A stretch of 64,000 bases of DNA, from NCBI GenBank assembly GCA_963930655.1, contig OZ005620.1:15877001-15941000 (forward strand), given 5' to 3'. This stretch comes from Myrica gale (Eukaryota > Streptophyta > Magnoliopsida > Fagales > Myricaceae). Below the pieces are notes generated by a model. It made no database searches and had not been told where the DNA came from. It worked only from the letters and a program-made list of their open reading frames with translations. Position 1 is the stretch's first letter, and every line of letters starts with the position of its first letter. A program made the position numbers and the translations under genes. Below are positions 9,139 to 20,846 of this stretch, one piece after another.

Positions 9139-10513
9139 CACTACAACAAATTTGATATTTAGCAGTGAGATTTCAGCGATGAACTGCATTTCTTCTCTAA
9201 AAATCTCATTTCAATGATTAAAAGTTGAAATCATCACAAAAACCATCGTTCGAACCAAACAACACAGTTCAAACAAACATTCTATGACGACAGCTTACAC
9301 TTCGTCGCAAATAATACATTAAAAAATACATATAATTTCAATGACAAATAACATTCTAGTTTTCCTTTTTGCAACGATATTTTCAGGTTGTCGTAGAACA
9401 CACATATAGGCAACTACTTGCCATCGTCGGAAATGTTTCATTCGAACGGGTCATAAACATGTTCAAACAAGGTTGGCTGGAGCCGTCACATGTCATGTTT
9501 TGATTGCGCTGAGAAGGGTGATGGGAGAAACGTCTCTTCACCAGATCCAGTTCCAACTGGATACTCCAGTTCGAACAACAGGGTTAGTATGTGCCATGTG
9601 GTCATTTTTGTCTCGTCAACCGTTCCAGTTGGTGATTTATAGTTGGTCTTCAATGTGGCGTCGCAGGTGATGTCTCTTCGTCTGCCAAAGAGAATACCAC
9701 ATTCAAGAATATTGCGACAAAACGCAATTTTGTCACTGAAAGTTCGTTTGAACAACCTATCTTGTTCGAACACGACATTTGTGACGATCTGCAAATTCTT
9801 TGCCAAAGACAATCTTGGTCGAACAATTTAGAGTTTGTTCGAAGGAACATTCTGAGATAGAAAAAGTTGTCGCCAAATATGGAGTCAGATTTGGTGGCAC
9901 CATCCTTTTAGTGACGAAAACAGATTGTTATCAGCGAAAACGGGAATCATCTGAAAGTAAAGATTTCAGCGACTAAATGTTGGTTTCGCCGCTGAAGATC
10001 ATTTTAGCGTCTGCCACATTTTTGGGTTTGTGAAGGGGCTACAGCGGCGAACTAGTGACAAAAAAATATTGTGGCTGAAAAACGTCAGTGACGAAAGTGT
10101 GGGATCGGTTACTATGCTTAGCACTAAGGTGCTGAGCATGCTGATCTGTGGCCCAGATAAACTTGTGTAGATCTAAGGGCTGAGATTAAAACACGTCAAT
10201 TAATTAAATAACCCACCGGGTCGACCCGTTTAGGTGTTCGACCGCTTCATGTAGCGGTTGATCTGTTCATTTCTACATGTTCATGTAATGGTCGACCTGT
10301 TAATATAGCGGTCGAACACTTGAACGGGTGGACCCAGTGGGTTATTTCATTAATTGACGTGTTTTAATCTCAGCCCTTAGATCTTCACAAATCCATCCGG
10401 GCCATACATCAGCATGCTCAGCACCTAAGGTGCTCAGCATAATAACCCGTTCCCGAAAGTATGGCCTTCAGTGATAAAAAGTGTCGCTGCTGAAGAACAA
10501 AATTGTTGTAGTG
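9139..10513. mobile_element. Non-autonomous CACTA-like transposon, copy 1
   Basis: Begins CACTACAACAAATTTGAT and ends AAAATTGTTGTAGTG, matching the inverted CACTA termini of En/Spm-type elements. Near both ends it is packed with variants of CAGCGACGAA/TTCGTCGC, typical of subterminal transposase-binding repeats. No transposase frame is present. A palindromic MITE is nested at 10101-10454. A second copy starts at 32863 and a right-end piece lies at 20645-20846. The 3-bp target duplication expected for CACTA is not clear. Confidence 0.75.
10101..10454. mobile_element. 354-bp fold-back MITE nested in CACTA element
   Basis: Two arms of about 110 bases are near-complementary (left GGGATCGGTTACTATGCT, right AGCATAATAACCCGTTCCC), with a centre rich in GGTCGACC and AGCGGTCGA motifs. 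It is flanked by GAAAGTGT (10093-10100) and GAAAGTAT (10455-10462), an 8-bp target duplication with one mismatch. The related copy at about 20780-20800 lacks the insert and shows a single site. Long terminal inverted repeats with 8-bp duplication fit a hAT-type (or 9-bp Mutator-type) non-autonomous element. Confidence 0.85.
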
Positions 10514-11532
10514 GATCTTTTGGCCTTGAATTCAGTTTCCTTAGGTTCAGCCTTGCTACATTAATGTCGGCCATCTTCTAAACAGTCACTAGTGCCGGTA
10601 TGAAAGATGGGGTTGGATGCTAAGGCGATTGCACTGACGTTAACACACCAAATAGTGGGAGGAGACAAAACAGAAACCCACCTGAAGTAGCCTGCGTAAC
10701 CAGTCCAGTTCAACAGTAGTCACTAGTGCTTGGGATCGACATCTGCTTTCACACTGGAAGTGAAAACTCTAAATTGTTTCATGACACTAATATGTGAAGA
10801 ACACGCTTGACTTCCTTCCAATGTGTAATGGTAGGAGTTTGTAGAAACTGAAATAACTGGTAAATAGAGAAGGAAATATTTGGCTATGACAACGCCCGCC
10901 CAGTATTGAAGAGCTCTAACGATCGGATCATAAATGGAGAAATCACGTAGAGGTTTCATCATTCTTGGAAAGTCACGAGTCCACTGAGGTGGGATTTGTC
11001 AGTGGCTTGGCCTGTCCATTTTGGCACAATGAAGAAGGTCAACAATGTACTCGAATTGAGATGTAGTCCAAATTCAACAGAGTGGTGCTGACGAGGTATT
11101 GGAAAGCCCGAGAAAAGTTGTCAAAAGTTCATCTCATTAGTGTCAGACAATGCTTCAGAAAGCTTTAGAGAAGATGCCAGATAGGTCATTGGAGGCCCTA
11201 GAGAAGATGCTGAAAATTTGCCGGAATGATGCGGCGCAGACCCCCCAAGAAAAATATGAACAAAAGTCAGTGATAATGTTGCCGAAATTGCCATTGGACT
11301 AGACAAGGCCTGTACTAGAATTAGACCGGATGCGACTGAGCTTGAACTAAACCGAATTTTGGGCCTAAAGTTGGTGGAGCGAGGCCAACAAAAGTTTTAC
11401 ATAGACTAAGCAAACTGTGCCACAGTAACGAAATGCCACTTCTAGTTGTGTTCCCTCCTACCATTTTTGGTTAGAAAAAATGATGATATTGCTCTTGTTC
11501 AATTGAAAGTTTTTCAATTCTAGAAGTTGTAA
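10514..11532 (+). repeat. Upstream module of unit 2, first part
   Basis: Matches 20847-21860 and, from 10801, also 14-640. It is interrupted at 11532 by the CACTA-like element and resumes at 14157. No gene is seen. Confidence 0.8.
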
Positions 11533-12913
11533 CACAACAACAATCTTGATTTTCAGCGACGAATTTTTCAGCGGCGACACCCATTTCGTCGCTAAAAATA
11601 CATCTTTAGCGACGAAATTATAGGTTCATCGCTAAATATAACCTTTAGCGACGAATATCAATTTCGTCGCTAAAATTACATCTTTAGCGACGAAATTATA
11701 GGTTCTTTGCTAAATATAACCTTTAGCGACGAATATCAATTTCGTCGCTAAAAAGGTATTTTTGGAGACGAATTTTTTAGCGACATAAAAAGGTTCATCA
11801 CTAGATATAACCTTTAGCGACGAAAATATGGGTTCGTTGCTAAAAAGAGAAAATATTATGTTTTTGGTGACGAAAATAACTTTCGTTGCGGAAACTATCT
11901 TCTGCGACGATTTTGTTTCGTCCCTAAAAGTACTTTAGTGACAAACAATACCAAATCCGCAATAAAAAGTAAAAAATGTGTTTTTAGCGACAAAAATAAA
12001 TATCGTCGCTAAAAGTGATTCTGCGACGATTTTGTTTCGTGGCTGAACGTACTTTAGTAACAAAAATTACTAAATCCCAAATAAAAAGATCTTCAATGGA
12101 ATAAATTTGTCGTTATTTGTTTTATTATAAATTAATCATATTAATATGCTTATCCTAAGTTATATAATTTTACTAATTATAATATTCCTTATAATATATT
12201 ATTTTGTGTAGTAATATATTTGAAAATTTTTATTTTAAAAGACCCACTTAATAAAATATGAAATTAGTGGGAGTTATAGAAATTGAAGTTATTGTATGAT
12301 ATAACTTGATGACTTAATTGGTTGTTGTTGTGTATTTTGTTATATATTATATAATATAGATGTTTGCATGTTAAATACATTGTAACATAATATTTGATAT
12401 ATTAGAATATGTTTAACTGGTATATAGTAGTCCACTGTATTTTAAGTTATTGAGGCATAGTATAGTATGTCACTCAAGTAGGACATTACTATAGCATGTT
12501 ATGTTGTGTTATATTTATATTATAGCATATTGAAGTTATTAAGATATAATATAGTATGTCACTCAAGGTATAGTCATATATGGTAGTCCATCATACTGAA
12601 ATTATTCAGGTATATTATAGTATGTCACTCAAGTATAATATTATTATAACGTGATATATCATATTATATTATGATGTCAAAATTCATATTGTTATTTTAG
12701 CCTTGGTTTGATAACAATGTATACATTATGTATGATCAAAATAGTTCATTAGTGCATAATAAGAGTCTTAGTGCTTAGTTAGTTAACTAGTTCTTAATCA
12801 GGGAGCGTGATGCGGATTTGCTAGTTTAATATAAACATTAGCATATATAATTCTCGCATCAATTTATTTCTCACATGTTCAATGTCCTCTTACTTTACAA
12901 ACAAATCTTAAGG

Positions 12914-12918
<5 letters not shown>

Positions 12919-12954
<36 letters not shown>
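12919..12954. repeat. (TA)n microsatellite
   Basis: Uninterrupted TA dinucleotide run in the AT-rich core of the CACTA-like element. Confidence 0.95.
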
Positions 12955-12957
<3 letters not shown>

Positions 12958-13031
12958 AATGTATTTAGTATATCGTTATTGAGAAATAGCTTGTTTTGTA
13001 TATTTTTATTATCAGATATTTATTATATTAC

Positions 13032-13054
<23 letters not shown>
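13032..13054. repeat. (AT)n microsatellite
   Basis: Second short dinucleotide run in the same core. Confidence 0.95.
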
Positions 13055-13064
<10 letters not shown>

Positions 13065-14156
13065 GACTCAATTTATTTATTATATCATTAATTAAATTAT
13101 AATAATGAAATAGCAATATAATTCCAATAAATACAATCGTCATATAATTTAGGGGTAAAGTCATACTTAGCCATCTATGTTTCGGCAAAAATCAAATAGA
13201 TACCCTTAATTTTCAATCACAAAATTTGAGATCCATAACTTTCAAAACCTAGTAATCTTTGCCATCATTCCAAATTAGGCGTTAAGTCCAACGAAAGGGC
13301 ATTTTTGTAATTTTTTGGAGGGACATTTTGGTCATTTTTCATGATTTTACGTATGATTTAACGCTTGATGTAGGCATTTCTTTTTTGTTATAATTTTGTT
13401 AGTGGTTTTGAACTTACATAGACTTTTGTACATTCTTTATGTTTTGGATTTGTGTAGAATATTGATACTTTTTTCTAGCTTTTGGATTGGTGTAAAACTT
13501 GCGTTTTTGCATTGCATTTGTGTATGTGATAATGTTTTCATATTTAAAGAGCCAAAATGTGTTGGTATTGTGATATTTTTATGAGGTCTAAATTGTGCTA
13601 TAATTTGGATTTTTGTAAATATGAATCAAGGTAAAAAAGTTATTGAACAACCTTTATTATTGGTTACAAATTATTTTCGTTGCAAAAACATTCTATATAA
13701 CAAAAAAATTAATAGTTACAAATTACTTTCTTCTATATCACCAAAAATGATATATTTGTGACAATTAATTCACTAAAGAAATTGGGAAATAGTGACAATT
13801 TTTCTCACAAAAACTGGTTCAAACGGACAATCTCGTTCGGAGAGAGTTACAAAATTTAGTTTGAACGGTTCGAACAAGATTTCACAAAATCTGGTTCGAA
13901 CGAAATATCTGGTTCAAACAGGATATCAGGGACGAAACTTTCCGTAGCTAAAAATGATTCATTCTTTATATTTGAAGGCTTTTAGCGGCGAAAATAATAT
14001 TTTAGTGGCGAAAATTTCCCTATCAACGGCGAACTTTTTTCGTCGCGAAAAAATGATTTTTAGCGACGACAATTGAATTTCGTAACTGATGACTTTCAAC
14101 GACAGCGTTACGACAACGAATCAGCAATGCCAATGAAGGTAAAAATTGTTGTAGTG

Positions 14157-15377
14157 TGAATATTTTATGAGTTTGGATGCTTTTTCCACTCAACTTTATA
14201 GTAATTTTTCTCGTTCTTGCGACCTATACCCATCATTGTTAAAGTCTAGCACGACGTACATGATTTCTCTTATTCAATATGATTCTGAAGGTATATTTAC
14301 AAGAGATTAGGGAGAGAGCATTAACACAATAATAAATGACGCAAATCTCAACAAATCATAACCCTTCGTAATGATGGTTCTCTAGTGAGTAGGGACTTAT
14401 GGTAACAGCCAGATAGGGTTGCGATCTCTAATTGTCCCTTTTACCATTTTTGCTTAGAAACAATAGTGTAGATGCTTTTTGCATTTAACTATTTTGTAAT
14501 TGGATGACAAATTGTTTTTTTTTTACTCCAGTAAGAAGGATTAAGTCTCTGTCTGGGGCATTACTCAGAAAGTCATATATCTTTACAAGATCAGTTGACT
14601 TGCTGGCTTGGCTTCGAACGTCTCTTCATTATCTACAAAAGTTCACTTATTTACATAAAAAGGAAACATTATCCAATTGAACTATGTGGTCAATGTCATT
14701 TTGGGGTACAAAATAATTTTTTTCATATTATGCCTTCGAACTATGAAAATTTATTGGTATACATGCACCTTCTGAAATAGGATGGTTAAATTCTGCAGCT
14801 GAAATGTGGAAGAAATAATTCCTATGACATGATTTGGACGGTCGAATAATGTTAAAATCTTAACATTATTGCAGTTTTGAAACAAGATACCTTAATGTGA
14901 CGATCATGACAGTTTCAAGTTTGGACAATTGTGTGACATTGGCCGCTTTGTTTAGTTGGAGGTGCAAAGATGTGTATTTATCTCCTTACATATGATTTGT
15001 ATATCATAGGTTCTAAACCAACCACAATTTTTTCTATACCTTCAAAATAGCTGATTTGACATTATATGTTGCTAATCGATCATCCTTCTTCAACCCTTGC
15101 GTACCTTGAAACTAACTTGTACTCCCATTAATATATTAACCAATGACAGAATCCAAAAGGTAATGTAAAAAACTGTTTTACATCTGTAGGATAGCCAAAA
15201 GGCAATGCTTTAACATAAAGTCAACTGTAGACAGCCAAAAATCATAACTCCTAGACATCGCCTCTTAATCGAAAATAATAAAGAAAGTTTTATCAGTAGA
15301 TTAAATGTAATATTATCATAGCTAAATTATTTGTACCCCAAGATAAGAAAGTTTTAACAGTGACAGAGCTAGCTGCG
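14157..15377 (+). repeat. Upstream module of unit 2, second part
   Basis: Continuation of the shared upstream module, colinear with 660-1785 of unit 1, leading into pseudogene B. No gene is seen. Confidence 0.85.
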
Positions 15378-15776
15378 ATGGCTAGGGAACGTGCTTGTAA
15401 AATTATGGTGGTGATGATTGTGCTGGTTATGCTCATTCTTATTGAAGCGCAAGCTCATGATCCAGCTGCCCCAACAAAGGTACAATCGACCAGATAGAAA
15501 CGAAAGGACGAGACTACTTGGTCTTCATTTCCTATCCCGCATCGTCGTCATTCAGATGAATTTGATAATATTCAAAGCCCCATTTCAAGTTGTCTTGAAG
15601 GAAAAATTCGAGGTTGTCGACAAAGTTTGCTACTTCACAAGTTTCGATATCATTTCTGTATCATAGAAAGTTTCCTGAACTGCATCGTGATTCACCAGGT
15701 CAGCCGCAACGACCCAATGGTCCTAGACGTTGAATGGTGCTTCGAAGATTGCAAATTATCTCTTAACCAGCAATGA
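15378..15776 (+). pseudogene. Small secreted cysteine-rich protein, broken copy B
   Basis: Same start context and signal peptide as copy A (starts MARERACKIM), but an in-frame TAG at 15495-15497 replaces the Ser codon of the SKRK site. After the codons for EDCKL the sequence leaves the family at about 15758, so the last two Cys and the C-terminal tail are missing. Apart from the stop, the frame is open as far as Cys6. The loss of the 3' end looks like a breakpoint of duplication or insertion. A truncated 39-residue product would be secreted but Cys-free. Confidence 0.85.
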
Positions 15777-16740
15777 CATTGCTGGCTCTGTAGTCAACGA
15801 GACGTGCTAATTGAAGTTCGTACAGTTGTGGAGCTGTAATTATGGACTATCGATTTGTGTTAATGAATTGTTCGTACAGTGATGACGCTGTAATTAACTC
15901 AAAATCCCATGACACGGAGAATTCAAGAATCCTGTCAGGCAAAGGCTGTCGAAGTCTGATACTTGTGTGGGGAATACAATACAACTGTAGTTTCTGGCCA
16001 GAATGGTACACTACTTTGGTGTTCTCACGTGGGGAATCTATTAAATTCACGCCCATGCTACGTTATGGCCATTTTAATGATTGAAGAGGCAAAGCTAAGA
16101 ACTTAGGATGATGTGGCGGAGGAACAACATGTGGGAAGCGAAGGTCGTCAGGAAACAAAAGCCAACAAGAAGCATGGTAGAGTAGTCAATAAAGTAATAT
16201 AGGATTCAAAGGTTATAGATAACATAAAATTAACAATTTTTGCATTGAGTCTATCGCAGGCAATGGCGTTGTAAACCACGAGACCTTCACGTGCAACTCT
16301 GACCTCCTTGTTCAGTACAACCAGGCCATTTTTTTAAAGTATAAACAGTACAACATGCGACGGTTAAGTGAAGACTGTCTATAAAATTGTTCCAACGGGT
16401 ATCTCGCTTACTTTCGGTAGCGATGCAGGAGTCTAGACGCGCATGTACAGAGTCCGAACGGGTAGTAAATTTATTTCACACCTTAAATTTACTCAATTTA
16501 CTTTATTCCACCTAACCTAATTTATTTAAATGAGTTAATTTTAGTAAATAATTTAATTTATTTCATTCAACTCAAAATAATTTGGCACAAATATATTACT
16601 TATTATACTTATTATATTCAACTAATTATATTTTTATATTAAATATCAATTATAACTAATCATCAATTTAATTATAACTACTTATTTAATTTTACTAATT
16701 ATCCGTTTAAATTGTAATAGATTTAATCTGCTGAAAAAAA
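15777..16740. other. Unassigned sequence after copy B
   Basis: Not shared with the other units. An 81-codon forward frame at 15842-16084 contains YNCSFWPEWYTTLVFSRGE, which I cannot assign; it has no paralogue in the window and no clear start signal. 16480-16740 is very AT-rich. It may be a gene fragment or transposon interior. Confidence 0.4.
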
Positions 16741-18256
16741 TAATCCAAATACCGAATGAAAAACACAATCGTAATATCTACTACAAGCCGTAAACGGTCC
16801 TTACAACAATAAATAAATAACTAAGTTTAAAACAAAAAACATAAGATTAGTTCTAACCCTTGTCCAAGGGCATCACGAACATGTGTCATATGCTCCTCCA
16901 TATTATCCACTCGTCTGACGAGTGTCTGCAGCTGTACCGGAACGGTACGGACAATTGAGACAATTGTTCTCTCATCCTTATTAGTTCCCTCCACATAATA
17001 TTCAGCTCTTCCGTTATAGCCATATCCATCAGAGCAAGTTTTGTCTCCAGACAGGTCAAGCGGCATTGGAGCTCCATGCACAAGGAATGCATCGGCTGCA
17101 TGATCGACCGAATACTCTCGTTTAACTCCGCTAAATACGCATCTGCCCAGGCTGGTCGCTCAGTCTGTCCCCCGACATTGGTGATACTTCTTCCAGAGTG
17201 TTTCATGGTCAACCTAAAACCGTTCGAACATGAGTATAAACAGTCCGCACGCAAGTCAAACTGCATCATTTAAATCTTAGGACGTCCGAACATAATAAAA
17301 TTCATCCGAATGTAAAATAACAGTCCTGACGGTTTATAACTAGTCCGAACGTGGTTCCACGAACACTATCCAAACAATCGACGTTATTTAATCGAAATAC
17401 ATAAAATAAAACAACGTAACAAACGTTTTACTTGAAGTTCTTTGAGAGATCTTGAATGGAGAGTGAAAACGTACGAGAAGAAAGTATGAGAGAACGAGTG
17501 AGTTTGAGATTTTGAGAATGTCTGTCGGTTTAATGTGGCTAGTAACCGTCTGAACGTGTTGTATTAGCATTCGGACGTCTTTCAACTGTTATTCTGACAC
17601 ATGGCTCTATCAAATTTAACGTCATTAAATATGCCTGATTTGAAATGGTTCTAGAACTTATACGGTCCGCACGCTATTTATTTGTCCTGATTGTATCGAT
17701 GTCACGTGTCTAAAGTTTTGTAACGTGAAAGCACACGATTCGGGAAAGAATAATTTATAATTGTGCGGACCTTTTTTTGTACCGTCTGGAGTTGAAATTT
17801 TTTTCCGTTGGAACGTGGTATATACGTCTGGACTGAATAAAGTATTCATGACAATTTTTAATTTGACACTTTAGCCTGACGATTACTATTCGTTAGGTAA
17901 TAGCCGTTCGGACTGTGTATAAACGGAGTCCGGACGGTATTGTAAAAATTGTGACGATTCTAATTGTCACTCAGTTACGACGAAGTGGAATTTGTCACCC
18001 TGCAATGAGTCCGAACGTGTATCTTGAGAGTCCGGATGTTTTTTTTTGTGACGATTTTTTTCTTCACTCATTCGCGACACGTGTATGTCGTCACACCAAC
18101 AATACGTCCGAACAGAGTTGTGACAGGTCCGAACGGTTTTTGAGTTTCTGAATAGTTTTGGGTGACGAAATTAATATTTTTTTCATGGAAAATTCACTTT
18201 AGGTGACAAAATTTCGTTTGACACCCAAATTTTTGTCACCTAAAGCATAATTTGTG
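16741..18256 (-). mobile_element. DNA-transposon remnant with GTCCGAACG repeats
   Basis: Many dispersed variants of GTCCGAACG / CGTTCGGAC occur from 16440 to 18130. The right end (GTGACAAAATTTCGTTTGACA and its near-complement TTTTTGTCACCTAAAGC) forms a hairpin directly next to unit 3 at 18257. This fits the subterminal repeats of a CACTA-like element whose left end is lost. The reverse-strand frame at 16886-17269 may be its protein. Confidence 0.5.
16827..17269 (-). pseudogene. Coiled-coil-like protein remnant in the transposon
   Basis: The reverse-strand frame 17269-16886 (127 codons) includes a Leu/Met-rich heptad-like stretch (MQPMHSLCMEL, MDMAITEELNI). A second frame, 17081-16827, continues a similar pattern (LVRRVDNMEEHMTHVRDAL), suggesting one frameshifted coding region. 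CACTA elements often carry such poorly conserved accessory coil proteins, so that is the likeliest origin. Not recognised; it could be chance. Confidence 0.35.
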
Positions 18257-19390
18257 ATACCCATCATTGTTAAAGTCTAGCACGACGTACATGATTTCTC
18301 TTATTCAACATGATTTTGAGTGTTTGTGTACAAAATATTAGGGAGGGTGTATTAATACAATAATAAAGGACGCAAATCTCAACAAATCAGAGCCCTTGGT
18401 AATGATGGTTGTCTAGTGAGTAGGGACTTATGGTAACACCCAAATAGGGTTGCATCTCTAATTGTCCCATTCTACCATTTTTGTTTAGAAATAATAGTGT
18501 AGATGCTTTTTGCATTTAACTATTTTGTAATTGGATGACAATTTTTTTTTCTCCAGTAACAAGGCTTAAGTTTAAACCTGGGGCATTACTCAAAAAGTCA
18601 TATATCTTTACAAGATCAGTTGACTTGCTCGCTTGGCTTAGAACATCTCTTTATTATCACAAAAATTCACTTATTTACATAAAAAAGGAAACATCTTCCA
18701 ATTGAACTATGTGGTCAATGTCATTTTGGGTACAAACTAATTTTTTTCATATTATGCCTGCGAAATATGAAAATTTATTGGTAAATATGCACCTTTTGAA
18801 ATAGGATGATTAAATTCTGGAGCTGAAATGTGGAAGAAATAATTCCTATGACATGATTTTCGAATAATGCTAAAATCTTAACATTATTGCAGTTTTGAAA
18901 TAAGATACCATAATGTGACGATCATGATGATAGTTTCATGTTTGGACAATTGTGTGACACTGGCCGCTTTGTTTAATTGGAGGTGCAAATATGTGTATTT
19001 ATCTCAAATTTGTATATCCTAGGTTCTAAACCAACCACAAAGTTTTCTATACCATAAAAAATAGCTGTTTTGACATGATATGTTGCTAATCGACCATCCC
19101 TCTTCAACCCTTGTGTACCTTGGAACTAACTGCGCACCCATTATTAATATATTAACCTATGACAGAATCCAAAAGGTAACGTAAAAAACTGTTTTACATC
19201 TGTAGGACAACCAAAAGGCATTGCTTTAACATAAAGTCAACTGTAGGAAAGCCAAAAATCATAACTCCTAGACATCGCCTCTTAAGCGAAAACGATAAAG
19301 AAAGTTTTATCACTAGATTACTTGTAATAATATCATAGCTAAATTATTTGTACCCCAAGATAAGAAAGTTTTAACAGTGACAGAGCTGCG
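18257..19390 (+). repeat. Upstream module of unit 3
   Basis: Starts inside the shared module (CCCATCATTGTTAAAGTC) because the transposon remnant replaces its 5' part. It is then colinear with 730-1785 and very similar to unit 1. Confidence 0.85.
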
Positions 19391-19873
19391 ATGGCTAGGG
19401 AATGTGCTTGTAAAATTATGGTGGTGATGATTGTGCTGGTTATGCTCATTCTTATTGAAGCGCAAGATCATGATCCAGCTGCCCCAGCGAAGGTACAACC
19501 GACCAGGTCGAAACGAAAGGACGAGACTACTTGGTCTTCATTTCCTATTCCGCATCGTCTTCATTCAGATGAATTTGATAATATTCAAAGCCCCATTTCA
19601 AGTTGTCTTGAAGGAAAAATTCGAGGTTGTCGACAAAGTTGGCTACTTCACAAGTTTCGATATCCTATCTGTATCATAGAAAGTTTCATGAACTGCATCC
19701 TGATTCACCAGGTCAGTCTCAGCGACCGAATGGTCCTAGACGTTGAATGGTGCTTCGAAGATTGTAAATTAAGAACGAGATTTAGGCATAGGCCATTTTC
19801 CTTTTGCTTGTTAGATTGTTATAAAGAGCGCCTCAAACAACACTCAGATGTCGTTTACACTTGGAATCCATGA
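19391..19873 (+). CDS. Small secreted cysteine-rich protein, copy C
   Basis: 160 codons, the closest relative of copy A: the signal peptide and pro-like segment are identical and the differences cluster between Cys3 and Cys5 (ESFMNCILIHQVSLSDRM against ESFLKCIVIHRVSLLNDPM). Cys at 72, 80, 94, 102, 121, 125, 139 and 143, spaced x7, x13, x7, x18, x3, x13, x3. Ends in YTWNP. Same ATG context as A. The donor consensus follows at 19891, but the exon-like segment seen after A and D is missing: the unit ends at about 20460. A secreted peptide is predicted; the role is unknown. Confidence 0.75.
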   Translation: MARECACKIMVVMIVLVMLILIEAQDHDPAAPAKVQPTRSKRKDETTWSSFPIPHRLHSDEFDNIQSPISSCLEGKIRGCRQSWLLHKFRYPICIIESFMNCILIHQVSLSDRMVLDVEWCFEDCKLRTRFRHRPFSFCLLDCYKERLKQHSDVVYTWNP

Positions 19874-20465
19874 CCTCCAATATTGATTTGGTAAGAGTTT
19901 CTAATTGCTATATCTCTTTAATCTATATATATATAGTGCCACAACAAAAATACAAATCATTGTACAACACTGTAGGGTGATCAAAATTACCTTGAGAACC
20001 GGAATTCCGGCTACTGTAGGCTCACTCTGCCTTGAATGAGAGTCGGTACCGATACCCAATTTTGGGGAATCAGATTCAGAATCTATATTCCTACTGGGAC
20101 ATGCAGAAATTCTAGTTCCGCTTGTTTTTTTTATTTCTTTTCGAAATTTAATTATCAAATGATATTTTTTTTGTTAGTTCTTAATATTTAAGTGTTTGCC
20201 TTATATTCTGTATCAATTGAGACTTGTAATCTTCAGAGTTCTGATGGTTGAGGTGCTGAAGTTCCAATAGTCATTGAAGAAATTTTATTGGAGAAAATTT
20301 GTTGAAGAGAAGATTCGAGTAAACCGCTTGTTGCGGGTTCAAATGGGTTATTTGAATTTCTTCGATTGGGTCTTGTATGTTAGCAAAGATTTCCTATATT
20401 GAAGGTCAAATTTGTATTACTGATTAAAAAAACATGTATAGGAAAATATAGGAAAAAATTAGTAG
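19874..20465 (+). repeat. Downstream tag of unit 3
   Basis: Contains the conserved post-gene tag: a short TATATA run, GTAGGGTGATCAAAATTACC, GGAATTCCGG and CCGATACCCAATTTTGGGG. The tag is also found at 24040-24190, 41460-41600 and 59130-59270, partly at 2370-2420 and 43250-43380. No gene is seen. Confidence 0.75.
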
Positions 20466-20469
20466 TGTT

Positions 20470-20642
20470 TTTTTTAAAAAAAAGCTGGCACAGACCTATA
20501 GCGGCGGTTACGACCGCCGCTAAAAGTCTGTACCAGCGTTTTCACGAAACACTGCGAGAAAGATAAAATTGTGTTCGGGTCTATAGCGGCGGTCACGACC
20601 GCCTTCAAAAAACCGCTGCTAAAGGTAATTTTTTTTGTATTG
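20470..20642. mobile_element. Short element with GCGGCGGT(T/C)ACGACCGCC palindromes
   Basis: Two palindromic blocks (GCGGCGGTTACGACCGCCGC and GCGGCGGTCACGACCGCC) sit between short A/T runs, in the style of CACTA/MITE subterminal repeats. Ends are not defined. Confidence 0.4.
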
Positions 20643-20644
20643 GA

Positions 20645-20846
20645 AAGTATATATTTCAGCGACTAAATGTTGGTTTTGCCGCTGAATATCATTTTAGCGT
20701 CGGCCACATTTTTGGGTTTGTGAAGGGGCTACAGCGGCGAACTAGTGACAAAAAAAAATATCGTGGCTGAAAAACGTCAGTGACGAAAGTGTGGTCTTCA
20801 GTTACAAAAAGTGTCCCCGCTGAAGAACAAAATTGTTTGTAGTGTC
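20645..20846. mobile_element. Right-end remnant of CACTA-like element
   Basis: Matches 9950-10513 without the MITE and ends TTGTTTGTAGTG. It shows the pre-insertion state of the MITE site. Confidence 0.8.

Larger units (their letters stand above)
11533..14156. mobile_element. 2.6-kb CACTA-like element splitting unit 2
   Basis: Starts CACAACAACAATC and ends AAAATTGTTGTAGTG. Both ends carry dense TTTAGCGACGAA / TTCGTCGCTAAA repeats (about 11560-12070 and 13970-14100), the middle is very AT-rich, and there is no transposase. Unit 1 runs uninterrupted across the insertion point (near 640), which defines the empty site, although about 20 bases of target sequence are missing here. It contains TA microsatellites and a stretch near 13150-13350 resembling another AT-rich MITE. 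Confidence 0.75.

Noticed and set aside
15842..16084. Possible member of the plant self-incompatibility S1 family
   Set aside because: Only a loose YxCSFWP...TT resemblance; no signal peptide and no conserved Cys pattern, so not claimed.
16827..17273. Forward frame 17076-17273 opposite the coiled-coil-like frame
   Set aside because: Shadow of the reverse-strand frame, without any recognisable motif.
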